Source: Nocardioides sp. B-3 (GTDB lineage Bacteria; Actinomycetota; Actinomycetes; Propionibacteriales; Nocardioidaceae). From it: a stretch of 64,000 bases of DNA. The number at the start of each line of letters is the position of its first letter. The first letter of the stretch is position 1. The notes beneath the pieces are model-generated. The model did no database searches and was not told the origin of the DNA. It worked only from the letters and a program-made list of their open reading frames with translations. The stretch spans positions 3,596,001 to 3,660,000 of the forward strand of contig NZ_CP087968.1 of NCBI RefSeq assembly GCF_024703895.1, written 5' to 3'. This document shows, in pieces, positions 1 to 11,035 of this stretch. Both the position numbers and the translations under genes were made by a program.

Positions 1-1622
1 CGCCAGCGCGGGGGGCCCGGATCGACGTCACCGAGATCTCCCCCGAGGACGACTCTGCCCCGGCTGCGTGGCTGGCCGATGCGTCGAAGCACAAGGTGCT
101 GCACGACGCCAAGGGGCCGACGCTCGCGCTGGCCGCGCACGGCTGGGAGCTCGGCGGGCTCGCGGTCGACACCGCGCTGGCGGCCTACCTCGTCCAGCCC
201 GACCAGCGTTCCTATGACCCGGCCGACCTGACTCTGCGCTACCTCAAGCGCGAGCTGCGCCAGGGACACCGGCGACGCCGACCAGCTCAGCTTCGACACC
301 CTCGACGACACCGGCACCAGCGACGTCGCGATGCTCACAGCCCGGGCCATCCTCGACCTCGCCGACGCGCTCGACGACACGGTCGAGGAGCACGGCGGCA
401 CCGCGCTGCTCGCCGACGTCGAGCTGCCCCTGATCGGCACCCCGGTGCGGATGGAGCAGACCGGGATCGCGGTCGACACCGACTACCTCGAGTCCCTCGA
501 GTCGGAGTTCGGCGACCGTGTCAAGGCCGCCGCCACCGACGCCTACGACGTGATCGGCAAGGAGATCAACCTCGGGTCGCCCAAGCAGCTGCAGGTGGTT
601 CTCTTCGATGAGCTCGACATGCCGAAGACCAAGCGGACCAAGACCGGCTACACCACCGACGCAGATGCCCTGCAGTCTCTCTACGAGAAGACCGAGCACC
701 CGTTCCTGCAGCACCTGCTGCGACACCGCGACGTGATCCGGCTGCGCCAGACGGTCGAGGGGCTGCTCAAGACGGTCGCGTCCGACGGGCGGATCCACAC
801 GACGTACAACCAGATCATCGCGGCGACGGGACGGCTCTCGAGCACCGACCCCAACCTGCAGAACATCCCGATCCGGACCGAGGCTGGACGACGGATCCGC
901 GAGGGGTTCGTGGTCGGCGAGGGCTACGAGTCGCTGATGACGGCCGACTACAGCCGGGTCGAGATGCGGATCATGGCCCACCTCTCCGAGGACGAGCTGT
1001 TGATCGAGGCGTTCCGCTCCGGTCAGGACTTCCACTCGATGACCGCCGCCCGCGTCTTCGACACGCCCGCCGACGACGTCACCGTCGAGCAGCGGGCCAA
1101 GATCAAGGCGATGAACTACGGCCCGGCCTACGGTCTGTCCGCGTTCGGGCTCTCCCAGCAGCTGCGGATCACGCCCGGCGAGGCGCAGGGCCTGATGGAC
1201 GAGTACTTCGAGACCTTCGGCGGCATCCGCGACTACCTCGGGGGCCTGCGCGACGAGGCACGCGGCTCCGGCTTCACCGAGACGATCATGGGACGCCGTC
1301 GCTACCTGCCCGACCTCAACAGCGACAACCGGATGCGGCGTGAGGCGGCCGAACGGATGGCCCTGAACGCACCGATCCGGGGGTCGGCGGCCGACCTGAT
1401 CAAGGTGGCGATGCTCAACGTGGAGGCGGCCATCGTCGACCGGGGGCTGAGGTCACGGATGCTGCTGCAGGTCCACGACGAGCTCGTCCTCGAGGTGGCG
1501 CCGGGGGAGAGCGACGCCCTCGGCGATCTGGTGCGCGAGCACATGGGCAGTGCCGCCGACTGGCGGTGCCGCTCGACGTGTCCGTCGGGACCGGCCGCAG
1601 CTGGCACGACGCCGCGCACTGA
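1..1622 (+). CDS. polA: DNA polymerase I, 3' part (frameshifted)
   Basis: The window opens inside this gene. The visible protein contains the end of the 3'-5' exonuclease-like fold and then a complete family A polymerase domain: motif A DYSRVEMRI near 943-972, O-helix RAKIKAMNYGPAYG near 1093-1134, and palm motif VHDE near 1471-1482, so the catalytic residues are present. The enzyme fills gaps after primer removal and excision repair. The frame shifts near 262, where an extra G sits in a GGG run, and near 1556. After the second shift the protein ends SWHDAAH at the TGA of 1620-1622. The shifts are best read as sequence errors in a core gene. polA is commonly close to rpsA and coaE in actinobacteria; here those follow much later. 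Confidence 0.96.
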
Positions 1623-1652
1623 CAGCGGCCTCGGTTTCGGCCCGCCCGCTCC

Positions 1653-2905
1653 TCAACCAGCGGGAAGAGTTGCGGGTTCCTCCGGCGCGGGTGCGCCCTC
1701 GCGCAGGAACCACGCGCTGACGCCGAGGAGCACCAGCAGCAGCGCGACATCGACGGTCACGACCGTCGTGACCAGACTCGAGCACGGTGTCGGTCGTGAG
1801 CCCCACACCGACCCGGGCTCGCCGGGGCCAGCCACACGACGTAGACCGAACGCCTGCCCCGGCGGGCGAGCACGGAGTAGATGAGCAGCTGGATCATCGA
1901 GAGCAGCGTCCCGAGAATGGCGAAGATCCAGAGCCGGGGCTCCACCTCGGCATACTCCGCGCCCCCGACGAAACGGATCGCGATGCCCGACAGAAGCCAC
2001 GCAGCGAGCGTGCCGACCGACCCGAGCGTGGCGACCAGCCCCGGGCTGACGACCGGGGCCTTGCGGCGACCGCTGCCGGTGGCCATCGTCGGGAAGGCCA
2101 CGATCACGACGAACTGCGGCAGGAACAGCATCGCCTTGGTCAGGATCAGACCGCTGGCGTAGAGACCGGTCTCGTGGTCGGTCATCACGTTGCGCGCCAC
2201 GATGATGTCGACGCTGCTGAGCGCGAAGAAGGCGAAAAGGGCTCGGCCGTTGCCGACGCTCTCCTTGAGCATCGACATGCCCGTGTGCTCGGAGCTCCCG
2301 GTGCTGGTTTGGCGCTGGTGTCGCAGGGCCCACCAGCCGACGACGACGGGTGCCCAGAAGCTGATGCCGACCCCGAGGACGCTCCAGAACTCCGTGGGCC
2401 GCCACGCGATGAACGCCCCCCGATGAGGAGACGTGGCACGCCGGCGGCGATGTACACCGCGCCCAGCGCGGCCCACCGTCGCTCGCCCTGAAGGATCCCG
2501 GCGAGGCCGCCCATGATCGTCATCGGCACGGCGGAGATCGCGATGACCGGGGGCGGTGCTGAGGTGATCGAGGCCGAGAACCCGCTGGATGAGTGGGCTC
2601 AGGACCAGCAGGATCAGTCCCAGCGCCGCCGCAGCACGGTAGGTCACCCGCAGGATCGAGTCCTCGATCTGTGCGACGTGCTGCGGGTCGGCGGAGATCC
2701 GTCGGGCGGCGGTCGCCTGCAGGCCCAGCGCGCCGACACTGATGACGAGCATCAGGTTGAGCGAGGCCGCGAGTGCGCCGTACCCCTCGGTGCCGAGCAG
2801 TGGGGACGCGACGATCACGAAACCGTAGGTGGCGACGTTCATGACCGCCATCGACACAGCGATGCCTGAGCTGCTGTTGGCGACGCGCGCAGCTGTGTCT
2901 CTCAT
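1653..2905 (-). CDS. polysaccharide flippase-like membrane protein (frameshifted)
   Basis: About 417 residues with many hydrophobic segments. It starts MRDTAARVANSSSG at ATG 2905; a GTG two codons upstream is possible. The length, the helices in pairs and the early segment with small residues (NVATYGFVIVASPLLGTEGYG) resemble Wzx/MATE-type exporters that flip lipid-linked saccharides across the plasma membrane. The C-terminal helix VALLLVLLGVSAWFLREG is followed by a short tail ending at 1653. Frame changes lie near 2540, 2420 and 1795. It converges on polA with only 30 bases between and diverges from the membrane protein at 3008. The substrate cannot be told from sequence; the neighbouring sugar-transfer genes suggest a surface glycan precursor. 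Confidence 0.75.
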
Positions 2906-3007
2906 TCCCACGCGGGCGAGCCTAGTTGCTGACCGCGCCACTACAGTCGGCACCTGCACAACCCGCGCGGCGCGGGCGCACGTCGGGAGCGAAGGGGAGT
3001 CGGGCAG
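2906..3007. promoter_or_regulatory. divergent promoter region
   Basis: This 102-base gap separates the flippase (reading left) from the membrane protein (reading right) and must carry both promoters. A GGGGAG run at about 2992-2997 lies ten bases before the GTG at 3008 and can act as its ribosome binding site. I could not assign clear -35 and -10 boxes. Confidence 0.4.
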
Positions 3008-4682
3008 GTGACCGGAGCACGACGGTGGGCGCCGGCGCTGTGGTCCCTGTTGTTGGCCGCGCTGATGCTGGGCGGCGCGCTCGGCCCCGGCTACGTCTTG
3101 ACCTACGACATGGTCTGGGTCCCGGACACGGCGCTGACCCCGGAGGTCTGGGGCGTGGGTACAGCGCTGCCGCGGGCGGTTCCGTCCGACGCCGTCGTCG
3201 CGGTGCTGGACACGGTCGTGCCCGGGATGCTGCTGCAGAAGGTCGTGCTGATCGGATCGTTGGTCGGGGCCGGTGCCGGGGCCGCGGCTCTGGTGGGCCA
3301 GCGCTCGCTCGGCACGCAGCTGGTCGCGACGTCGTTGATGGTCTGGAACCCGTTCGTGGTGGAGCGGCTGGTGATCGGGCACTGGCCGGTGCTGATCGGC
3401 TACGCCGTGCTGCCGTGGCTGTTGGTCATCGGAAGGCGCTGGGACGTCGGCACCCGCATGCCCGCCCTGCTGCCCGTGCTGCTCGTGCTCGGCTCGCTCA
3501 GCGCCAGCACCGGCGTGGCCACCGCGTTCGCGGCCCTGACCGGTGGGATGCGCCGGGGGACCGTGCGACGAAACGCTCTCCCGGCCGGACTGTGTGCCGT
3601 GGCCAACCTGCCGTGGCTGGTGGCGGGACTGCTGCACGCCACGTCGGCCACCTCCAGCGCCGTGGGTGCGCGGGTGTTCGCCGCGAGCGACGAGGGTCCG
3701 CTGCCGGGTCCGCTCGCCGCGATCACCCCGGGCGGGATCTGGAACGCGGAGGTGGTGCCTTCCACCCGCCTCGGCTTCCTCGCCGTCGTCTCGCTGGTCG
3801 TCCCGGCAGCGCTGGCGGGCCCGGGGTGGCTGGCGCATCGCCGTACGCCCATCGAGGGGCGGGGCGCCCCGGTGGCCTGCTGGTTCGTGGGAGTCGGACT
3901 GGCGGTCGTGAGCTGGTCGGCTCCGGGCGCGGTCGGCTGGGTCGCCGCCCACGTGCCCGGCGGCGGACTGCTGCGCGACGGGTCACGGCTGCTGGCACTG
4001 GCGGCGCCGTTGACGGTGGTGCTGGTCGCACGCGGCGCCGGGTGGTTGATCGACCGCACACCCGACCGGGCGACACGGGTGCTCGTGGCCGGCCTCCCGG
4101 CCTTCGTCCCCCGGCCCTGATGCCCGACGCGGCACTCGGGTCGGCAGGCCGGCTCGATGCCGTGTCCTACCCGACCGGCCCGGCGGACGTGCGCGCCGCG
4201 GTCGTGTCCGCGCCGGCCGGCGACGTCGTGCTGCTCCCGTTCACGAGCTATCGCGCCCCGGAGTGGAACGGTGGACGCAAGGTGCTCGACCCGCTTCCGC
4301 GGTTCCCGGGCCGGGGGCAGTTGCCAACGCCGAGCTGTACGTCGACGGACGCCCCCTCCCGGGGGAGGACCCGCGTGCGGCCGATGTGGGGGAGGCGCTC
4401 GATCTCCCCAGCCCCGACGAACGTGCCGCCGCGCTCGCCGCCCCGGGGGTGTCGGTGGTGGTGGCCGAGCAGATCCCCGGCCGGGACACGCCCGAGGTCG
4501 CGGGTGACGTGACCTTCTCCGAGAGTGGTGTCACGGTGGTGGAGGTGGCCGGTAAGGTTCGCCCCCGACCGCGCGCGACTGACCCGGATCGTCGCGATGA
4601 CGCTGGCTTGGAGCGGGTGGATCGCGCTGCTCCCGGCGGCTCCTGCGGGTGCTGGCGGCGGCGCCGAACCGGCGCCAGATGA
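3008..4682 (+). CDS. polytopic membrane protein, possible GT-C type (frameshifted)
   Basis: Starts at GTG 3008 after a GGGGAG ribosome binding site. The first 370 residues are in one frame: an N-terminal helix, then a short extracytoplasmic loop with acidic and tryptophan residues (LTYDMVWVPDTA), then at least eight further hydrophobic segments. The first-loop acidic motif plus multiple helices resembles GT-C glycosyltransferases that use polyprenyl-phosphate sugars, but no diagnostic motif is certain. The frame shifts near 4100, 4310 and 4555, and the C-terminus is unclear: one frame stops at 4682, another runs to 4773, touching the DUF2613 start. By neighbourhood it may correspond to the membrane protein Rv0226c near aftD in Mycobacterium; that is inference. 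Confidence 0.6.
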
Positions 4683-4769
4683 CTCGGGGGTGACATTTCC
4701 ACCTGTAGTCAACGATTCGGGCGGGCTGCTGTTACGCTTCGCCGCGAACCTTAGGGAGGGTCAACACAC

Positions 4770-4931
4770 ATGAACGCTGGTTTTGTCGGACCGATCGTCA
4801 GCCTCGTCGCTGGTGGCTTGCTTGCCTCGGTCTCCGTCTTCGGCCTGATCTCGTCGCAGACCTCAGCTCCGTCCAAGTCCCCGGCCAACGCCGAGGCTCC
4901 CGCCTTCGACTACGGCACCACGACCGAGTGA
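4770..4931 (+). CDS. DUF2613 small membrane or secreted protein
   Basis: An intact 53-residue protein with a strong GGGAGG ribosome binding site about ten bases before ATG 4770. Residues 5-25 are hydrophobic (FVGPIVSLVAGGLLASVSVF) and the tail is rich in Ser, Pro and acidic residues, so it is either anchored in the membrane or exported. It matches the DUF2613 family of short actinobacterial proteins; in Mycobacterium tuberculosis the comparable Rv0236A lies directly beside aftD (Rv0236c). An aftD homologue is 2 kb downstream here, so the association is kept although the order differs. Its molecular role is unknown; an accessory subunit of a membrane sugar transferase would fit. Confidence 0.8.
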   Translation: MNAGFVGPIVSLVAGGLLASVSVFGLISSQTSAPSKSPANAEAPAFDYGTTTE

Positions 4932-4960
4932 TGCACGGCGGGTGATCCCCGCCCGACACG

Positions 4961-4994
4961 ACGCGGCGCCGGCTCTCGAGCCGATGCGCCGCGT
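4961..4994. terminator. bidirectional stem-loop terminator
   Basis: Inverted repeat ACGCGGCGCCGGCT / AGCCGATGCGCCGCGT around a CTCG loop, with a small bulge, followed by TTT on the plus strand. It sits between the DUF2613 stop (4931) and the stop of the convergent glycosyltransferase gene (4998), where a shared terminator is expected. Confidence 0.75.
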
Positions 4995-4997
4995 TTG

Positions 4998-6158
4998 TCA
5001 TTCCTCGTCCGGGTCCCGGCTGTCGATCCGGACGCCTCGCAGGGCGCTCGCGACCACGTGCGTGAACGACTCCTGCGCGTGCTGCCGGGTGAAGGCGTGG
5101 CTCATCTCCACCGCCCCGGCTCCCAGCCGCTCACGCTCCGTGTGGTCGTTGATCAGCCGACCGAGCGTCCCGGTGAACGCGGTCGCGTCGTCGACCGGGA
5201 CACCTGACCGGTCGTGCGCGATCGACTCCCTCGTGCCACCGGCCGAGCGGTAGGCCACGGCCGGGGTGCGATGCATGCCTGCTTCGCCGATCACCGGGGC
5301 CCCAGCCCTCCTTGAGGGACGGGAGCGCGAGGATCCACGACTGCTCGTAGACCTCGTGCTTGCGACGTTCGTCGACCTGCCCCTCGAACACCACGGTGTC
5401 TCCGGCGCCGCGCGCTGCGGCGTACTCGTGGAGCTCTGCTTCCCACCATCCTGACCCGACGACGTGCAGCCGAACGTCCGGGTGCTCGGCGCGCAGGGCG
5501 AGCACCGCGTCGATCGCGTGCTCGACCTGCTTGTGCGGCACCGGGCGACCGACCACCGCGATCATCGGGTGCGCGGACTTGCCGATGCCGACCGGGATCA
5601 CCGGGTCGGTGCCGTTGTGGACGACGGCGATCCGTTCGCGGTCGACGCCGAGCTGTTGCAGCTCGTTGCGGGTCGCGCGCGAGACTGCGACGTACTGGCA
5701 GGTGCGATAGAGCCTCGGCGCCAAGGAGTGCTCGATCCACCAACCGATCCGGCCGGTCACACCCGGGTAGACCACCGGCCACTGCTCGCGGTGCACGTGG
5801 TGCACCAGGACCACGACGGGCTTGCGGGTCGCGGCCCGGGTGAAGAACGGCAGACCGTTCTGTATGTCGACCACGACATCGACATGGCCGAAGTCACGCC
5901 GCAGCAGTGCCGACACTCCCTCCCGATAGACCGTCATCTTGGTCCCGCGGCGGACGTAGCGCACGCCGTTGATGGTCTCGTCGGGCGGCGCGGCCGCGTG
6001 GGCAGCGCACAGGATCGTGACTCTGGGCACCGCGCTCGACGAGGCCCTCGGCCATCTTCTCGAGGTATCGCTCGGCGCCGCCGCCCTCCGGGGTTGTGGG
6101 TGTCGCGCCAGCTGAAGAACGCGACGTGCCGACCGGAGATCTCACTGGTGTCTGACAT
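4998..6158 (-). CDS. glycosyltransferase family 4 (frameshifted)
   Basis: About 385 residues, starting MSDTSEISGRHVAFFSWRDT at ATG 6158; a GTG three codons upstream is possible. The N-terminal half has the GT-B donor-independent fold with the glycine-rich loop PEGGGAERYLEKMAEGL; the C-terminal half has VAVVHNGTDPVIP, VVGRPVPHKQVEHAI and LPSLKEGWG, the last being the usual EX7E neighbourhood of GT4 retaining enzymes. It probably adds a sugar from a nucleotide donor to a lipid-linked acceptor on the cytoplasmic face. Frame changes lie near 6085, 6040 and 5300. It diverges from the methyltransferase at 6196 with only 37 bases between. The pairing with methyltransferase and AftD recalls Rv0224c, Rv0225 and Rv0236c of Mycobacterium. 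Confidence 0.85.
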
Positions 6159-6195
6159 TGCCGGCACACGCTACTACCGGGGGTAGGGTCTGCGC

Positions 6196-6963
6196 GTGCC
6201 GCGCCTGACTCGAACCATTCCGGCCCGCCGGTCCCCACGGACTCGGCGGGCCGATCTGCGTCGTTCGCTGTTTCTCTTCAACGAATTTCGCTTCGAGCAG
6301 CCCGATCCCGCACGGTTCTACACGGCCTTGGCACAGGACTCGGCCGCGCACGTCGGGGAGTATGCGGACCTGAGCAACGCCACCCTGCTCGACGTCGGCG
6401 GCGGCCCGGGATACTTCCGCGACGCCTTCACCGAGGCCGGGGCGACCTATTACTCCCTCGACTCCGACGTCGGGGAGCTGGCTGGGGCCGGGCACATCGG
6501 CGCGGGCACCGTCATCGGCAGCGGCATGGATCTTCCGTTCCGCGATGGCGCGGTCGACGTCTGCTACTCCTCCAACGTCCTCGAGCACGTGCCCGACCCG
6601 TGGCGGATGGCGAGCGAGATGGTGCGCGTCACCGGGCCCGGTGGGCTGACCTTCATCAGCTACACCACGTGGTACGGCCCGTGGGGCGGACACGAGACGT
6701 CCCCGTGGCACTTCTCGGGTGGGCGCCGGGCACGGCGGCGCTACGCGAAGAAGAACGGTCACGAGCCCAAGAACAAGTACGGCGAATCCCTGTTCGCGGT
6801 CACGGTCGCGGACGGCCTGCGCTGGGCACGCGAGCAGGACATCGCCGACGTCGTGCACCTCATCCCGCGCTACAACCCGTGGTGGAGTCGGTGGCTCCTG
6901 CGCGTTCCCGTCGTGCGGGAGGTGTTGACGTGGAACCTCGTCCCGGTGCTGCGCAAGAGGTGA
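6196..6963 (+). CDS. class I SAM-dependent methyltransferase
   Basis: Intact 255-residue protein from GTG 6196. Residues 65-73 carry SAM motif I (DVGGGPGYF), followed by the acidic strand end SLDSD and motif DVCYSSNVLEHVPDPW typical of class I methyltransferases; the tail is basic and hydrophobic (VPVVREVLTWNLVPVLRKR). It most resembles the Rv0224c group that accompanies glycosyltransferases of cell-envelope synthesis, and probably methylates a sugar or lipid intermediate. The stop codon overlaps the next start (GTGA, 6960-6963), so translation of methyltransferase and AftD homologue is probably coupled. It is one of the few mid-size genes here without any frame change. Confidence 0.9.
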   Translation: MPRLTRTIPARRSPRTRRADLRRSLFLFNEFRFEQPDPARFYTALAQDSAAHVGEYADLSNATLLDVGGGPGYFRDAFTEAGATYYSLDSDVGELAGAGHIGAGTVIGSGMDLPFRDGAVDVCYSSNVLEHVPDPWRMASEMVRVTGPGGLTFISYTTWYGPWGGHETSPWHFSGGRRARRRYAKKNGHEPKNKYGESLFAVTVADGLRWAREQDIADVVHLIPRYNPWWSRWLLRVPVVREVLTWNLVPVLRKR

Positions 6964-9900
6964 GTGAGAGCGCCACACGATTCCGCTGGCGCTTGGTTGC
7001 TGGTTGTGTTGCGCTGATCGGCCTTGCGATGACCCAGTCGCCGGGTCTGCTGGTTCCCGACACGAAGCTCGACCTCGCGATCGCGCCGATCGACTTCCTC
7101 CGGCGCGCCGCCCACCTGTGGGACGCCGAGGGGGCCTTCGGGCAGCTCCAGAACCGGGCCTACGGCTACCTCTGGCCGATGGGCCCGTTCTTCGCCCTTG
7201 GGTCGCTACTGGAGGTCGATGGCTGGGTGGTCCAGCGACTCTGGATGGGCTCGGTCGTGTGCGTCGCCTTCGTCGGGGCCGCGAAGGTGACGCGGGAGCT
7301 CGGCGTGCGCTCCGACTTGGCCTGCCCGGTCGCGGGCTTCGCCTTTGCACTCTCGCCCCGCATGCTGTCGGTCGTCGGCCCGAGCTCCATTGAGATGTGG
7401 CCGAGTGCGCTGGCTCCGTGGGTGCTCCTGCCACTGATCATCGGCGCTGATCGAGGGTCTCCGCGCCGAGCTGCCGGACTGTCTGCGCTCGCGGTCGCCA
7501 TGGTCGGCGGAGTCAACGCGGCCGCGACCGCGGCGGTGCTGCCGCTCGGCGCGCTGTGGCTGCTGACCCGGGCTGCTGGCCAGCGCCGACGCTCGATGAT
7601 GATCTGGTGGCCGGTGTTCACCCTGCTCGGGACGCTGTGGTGGCTGGTGCCACTGTTTCTGCTGGGGAGCTACAGCCCGCCGTTCCTCGACTTCATCGAG
7701 TCGGCCGGGGTCACCACCTTTCCCACCACGGTCATGGACGCGTCCGCGGGACGTCGAACTGGGTCCCGCACGTCGACGCGCAGTCACCAGCCGCGCTGGA
7801 CCTCCTGCGCGAGTACCACCTGATCGTCAACACCGGTGTGGTTGTCGTTGCCGGGCTTGCTGGACTGACATTGGCCCGTAACCCGCATCGTCGATTCCTG
7901 CTCGCAGGTGTCCTGACAGGTGTCTTCCCGGTGACCATGGGTCACACCGGCCCGGCCGAGGGACTGTTCGCCGACTCTCTCAAGTCTCTGCTCGATGGTG
8001 CGCTGGCGCCGTTGCGCAACGTGCACAAGTTCGATCCCGTCCTCAGACTTCCGCTGGTGGTCGGACTCGCTTTCACGCTCGACGAGGCGCGTCACAGGTT
8101 CCGAACCTCCCGGACCTTTGCGGGTCAGCGAGCTGATCGCATCACCGCTGGCGTGCTGGTCGGATCAGTCGTCCTCAGCCCGGTGGCGTCGACAACGCCC
8201 TTTGCCCCGGGAACCGTCGCCGCCCGCAACGGGTTCGCCGACGTGCCCAAGTACTGGGTTCAGGCGGCCTCTGGCTGGCATCCGAGCAGGATCCGGGCGT
8301 GGCGTTGCTGGTGCCCGGTACCTCCTTCGGAACCTATGCCCGGGGCGAGCCGCGAGACGAGCCCATGCAAGCCCCCAGGCCCAATCCGCCCGGGCCGTGC
8401 GCAACGCTGTGCCCCTTGTCCCGGCCGGCAACATCCGGATGCTTGACGAGATCGAGAAGTCGCTGGCCCGGGGAGCGGGCGGACCGGGGCTGTCCTCGTA
8501 CCTCGCACGCGCCGGGATCAGCCATGTCGTCGTTCGCAACGACCTCGTCCGCTCGGACGCCGTTGCCGACCCGATCCTTGTGCATCAGGCGCTGGACCAC
8601 TCACCCGGACTCGAGCTCGTTGCCGACTTCGGGGCCGGAGATAGGGTCCCAGCCCGAGGTCGGGGGTGATCTGGGTCGTGGTCTCATCAACGGCGGGTGG
8701 CAGTCGTCCTTCCCGGCGGTTGAGATCTACCGGGTCGCCGGTGCCGGCGGGTTCGGCACGGCTGTCGATGCACCGACGACGGTGGTTGGTGGTCCCGAAG
8801 ATCTGCTCTCGGCTGCAGACGCTGGAGTCGTGGGGTCGGAACCGACGATCTTGGCCACCGACGCGGATCCGGAGATCTCGACGGTCGGTCCTCTGCTCCT
8901 GACCGATGGGCTTCGTCTTGTCGAGCGCAACTTCGGCGCCCTCCACGACTCGACCTCCCACACCCTCGGTGGCGAGGAGCCGTGGACGCTGCCGGGCGTC
9001 GTCCACGACTACGACCTCGTCGACCATGACCGGTGGGTGACCCGTTCGCGGCTGATCAACGCACGGGCAGTCTCGGCCACCACGTCGCGATCGAATCCGT
9101 CGAGCCTAGGCGGCAGCGAGCCTGGGGCGATGCCGTACGCGGCCATCGATGGGGACCCGAACACAGCGTGGATCTCCGCGCCCTATCCCGACGCGCCCCA
9201 GTCCCGGTGGGTGGACTTCGGAGCGAGCCGTGGGACGCGCGAGATTGCCGTGACCCCGGGTCCGGGCACGGGTGCCGAGCAGCTGCGACTCAGCACGCCG
9301 AGCTGGGAGAGCCCGGTCCTCGAGTTCGTGCCGGGGGAGACCCGCAAGATCGCAGGCCCCGCGTCGGCATCGCGACTGCGGATTGATGACGTGTCCGGCA
9401 AGCCCAACAACGATGTGTCCATCGCTGAGGTGACCGTGGTCGGGCCGCCGGTGGGCCGTGAGCTCGTCCTGCCCCAGCTACCCACTGCCCGGGGCAGCCC
9501 CGATGCCATCCTCCTCCGCCGCGTGAGCGATGGTCGCGACGGGTGTGCCGAGGTGGGCACCGCCGTCCGTTGTCGTCCCGGCGCAGTCGTCGCGCCCGAG
9601 GAGCCGAGCGACTTCAGGCGACGGTTCTCCGTGCCCTCCGACATCGAGCGGGACGTGGCGATGACCGTTCGGCCGCGTGGCGGTCCCGAGCTCGCCGGAA
9701 TGATGCAGAAGGACCAGCCTGTCTCGATCGCTGCTTCCGTCACTGCCCTCGCGGATCCACGCGCATCCGCGACCGCCATGATCGATGGCGACTCCGGCAC
9801 CACCTGGTTGGCTCCTGCCGGCGAGGTCCGTCCCGTCATCGACGTCAACCTGTTGCGGCGACAGAGAATCCGGGGCTTGGCGGTTGCCGTCGAGTTCGGT

Positions 9901-11035
9901 ACGGCAGCACGAGTTCCTCAGACGTTCGAGTTGTCCCGGCCGGGCGGATCGCGCTTCGTCGAGGTCGACGACGACGGGACGGCCAGCTTCCCGCCGATCG
10001 TTGCGTCGCGGTTGCGACTCGAGGTGCGCGACGCGGAACCAGCCACGGACTTCAGCTTCCGAGGTGCTGCGAGCGAGGTCCCGATCGGCATCGGTGAGCT
10101 GCGGCTCGAGGGTGTGCCCTATCTTCCGTTGTCCCTTTCGAACGACGCCGTGGACCTCGGTTGTGGGTCGGGACCCGACCTGACCGTCAACGGCGAGATC
10201 CTCCGGACCAAGGTCACGGTCAGTCCCTGCAGACCTCCTGGCCGAGAGGTCGGCGCAAGCAACGCTGTGCGGTCGCGATCGAGTCTCCCCGGTGGCGGGA
10301 GAGAACACCGTGGCTGTGGAGGCATCGGGTGGATTCGTGCCCGACACCGTGCTCCCCGGGGGCGATCCAGCCCACGGATGCGGCACCCGCCCCCGGTCTC
10401 GTTGGAGCCACCACGGAATCCTTCGAGCCACTTGAGAGCGCCTACCCGGCCACCCGGGACAACGTCAATCTCGGCTGGTCCGCGACGATGGACGGCCGGG
10501 CACTCACCCCTCAGGTCTTTGACGGTTGGCGTCAGGGGTGGCAGTTGGAAGGCGATGCCGCGGTTTCCGTGCGGTTCGCCCCTGATCGCATCTATCGCTG
10601 GAGCCCGGTGGTCGGCCTGCTGGCTGTGATCGCGCTGCTCGGCGCTGTCCTCTTGCCCGCGCGCAAGCGCATCGACGCATCCAGTCTTGCGGAGGCACGC
10701 GGCGCACGACCGTTCTGGTTGGTCGTGGTGTTGGTGTCCTCCGTAGTCCCGGGGGGGTCTTGTCGGTGCGGTGATGGGATTGGTCGCGCTCGTTGCGGTC
10801 GCATCCGTACGCCGCTGGCAACCCCGGTGGGAAGGGTGGGCGCTCGCGGGCGTGCTGGTGCCGGCAGTCATGGCCTACGCCATCAAGCCCCAGGGGTGGC
10901 TCCGGCTGGGCGGGCCACTACGCCCGGCCGAGCTACCTCGCGGTGCTGGCCATGTCGGCCGTGGGCGTTTGGGTCGCGATCGTGGTCCGACCCAGCGGTG
11001 ACCGGCGCAGCAGAGGGCGCTCCACGAGCCAGTAG
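6960..11035 (+). CDS. AftD-like arabinofuranosyltransferase homologue (frameshifted)
   Basis: About 1358 residues, close to the roughly 1400 of mycobacterial AftD (DUF3367 family). The start GTG 6960 overlaps the methyltransferase stop. The N-terminal third is a polytopic GT-C domain with the family hallmarks LWDAEGAFGQLQNRAYGYL and, later, LRNVHKFDPVLRLPL. A long periplasmic part follows with at least two discoidin-like carbohydrate-binding modules (around 9130-9470 and 9720-10120; each has an AIDGDPNTAW- or MIDGDSGTTW-type core), then C-terminal membrane helices near 10600 and 10860. AftD transfers alpha-D-arabinofuranose from decaprenyl-phospho-arabinose outside the membrane; the donor here is not shown. 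Frame changes lie near 7745, 8270, 8373, 8640, 10290, 10760 and 10900. Its 3' end overlaps the convergent acyltransferase. Confidence 0.88.

Noticed and set aside
1757..3952. Very long minus-strand open frame running across the flippase gene and the opposite membrane protein gene
   Set aside because: Only the part up to 2905 fits a protein family. The rest is a Gly/Arg/Pro/His-rich shadow of the plus-strand gene, as is common in GC-rich DNA.
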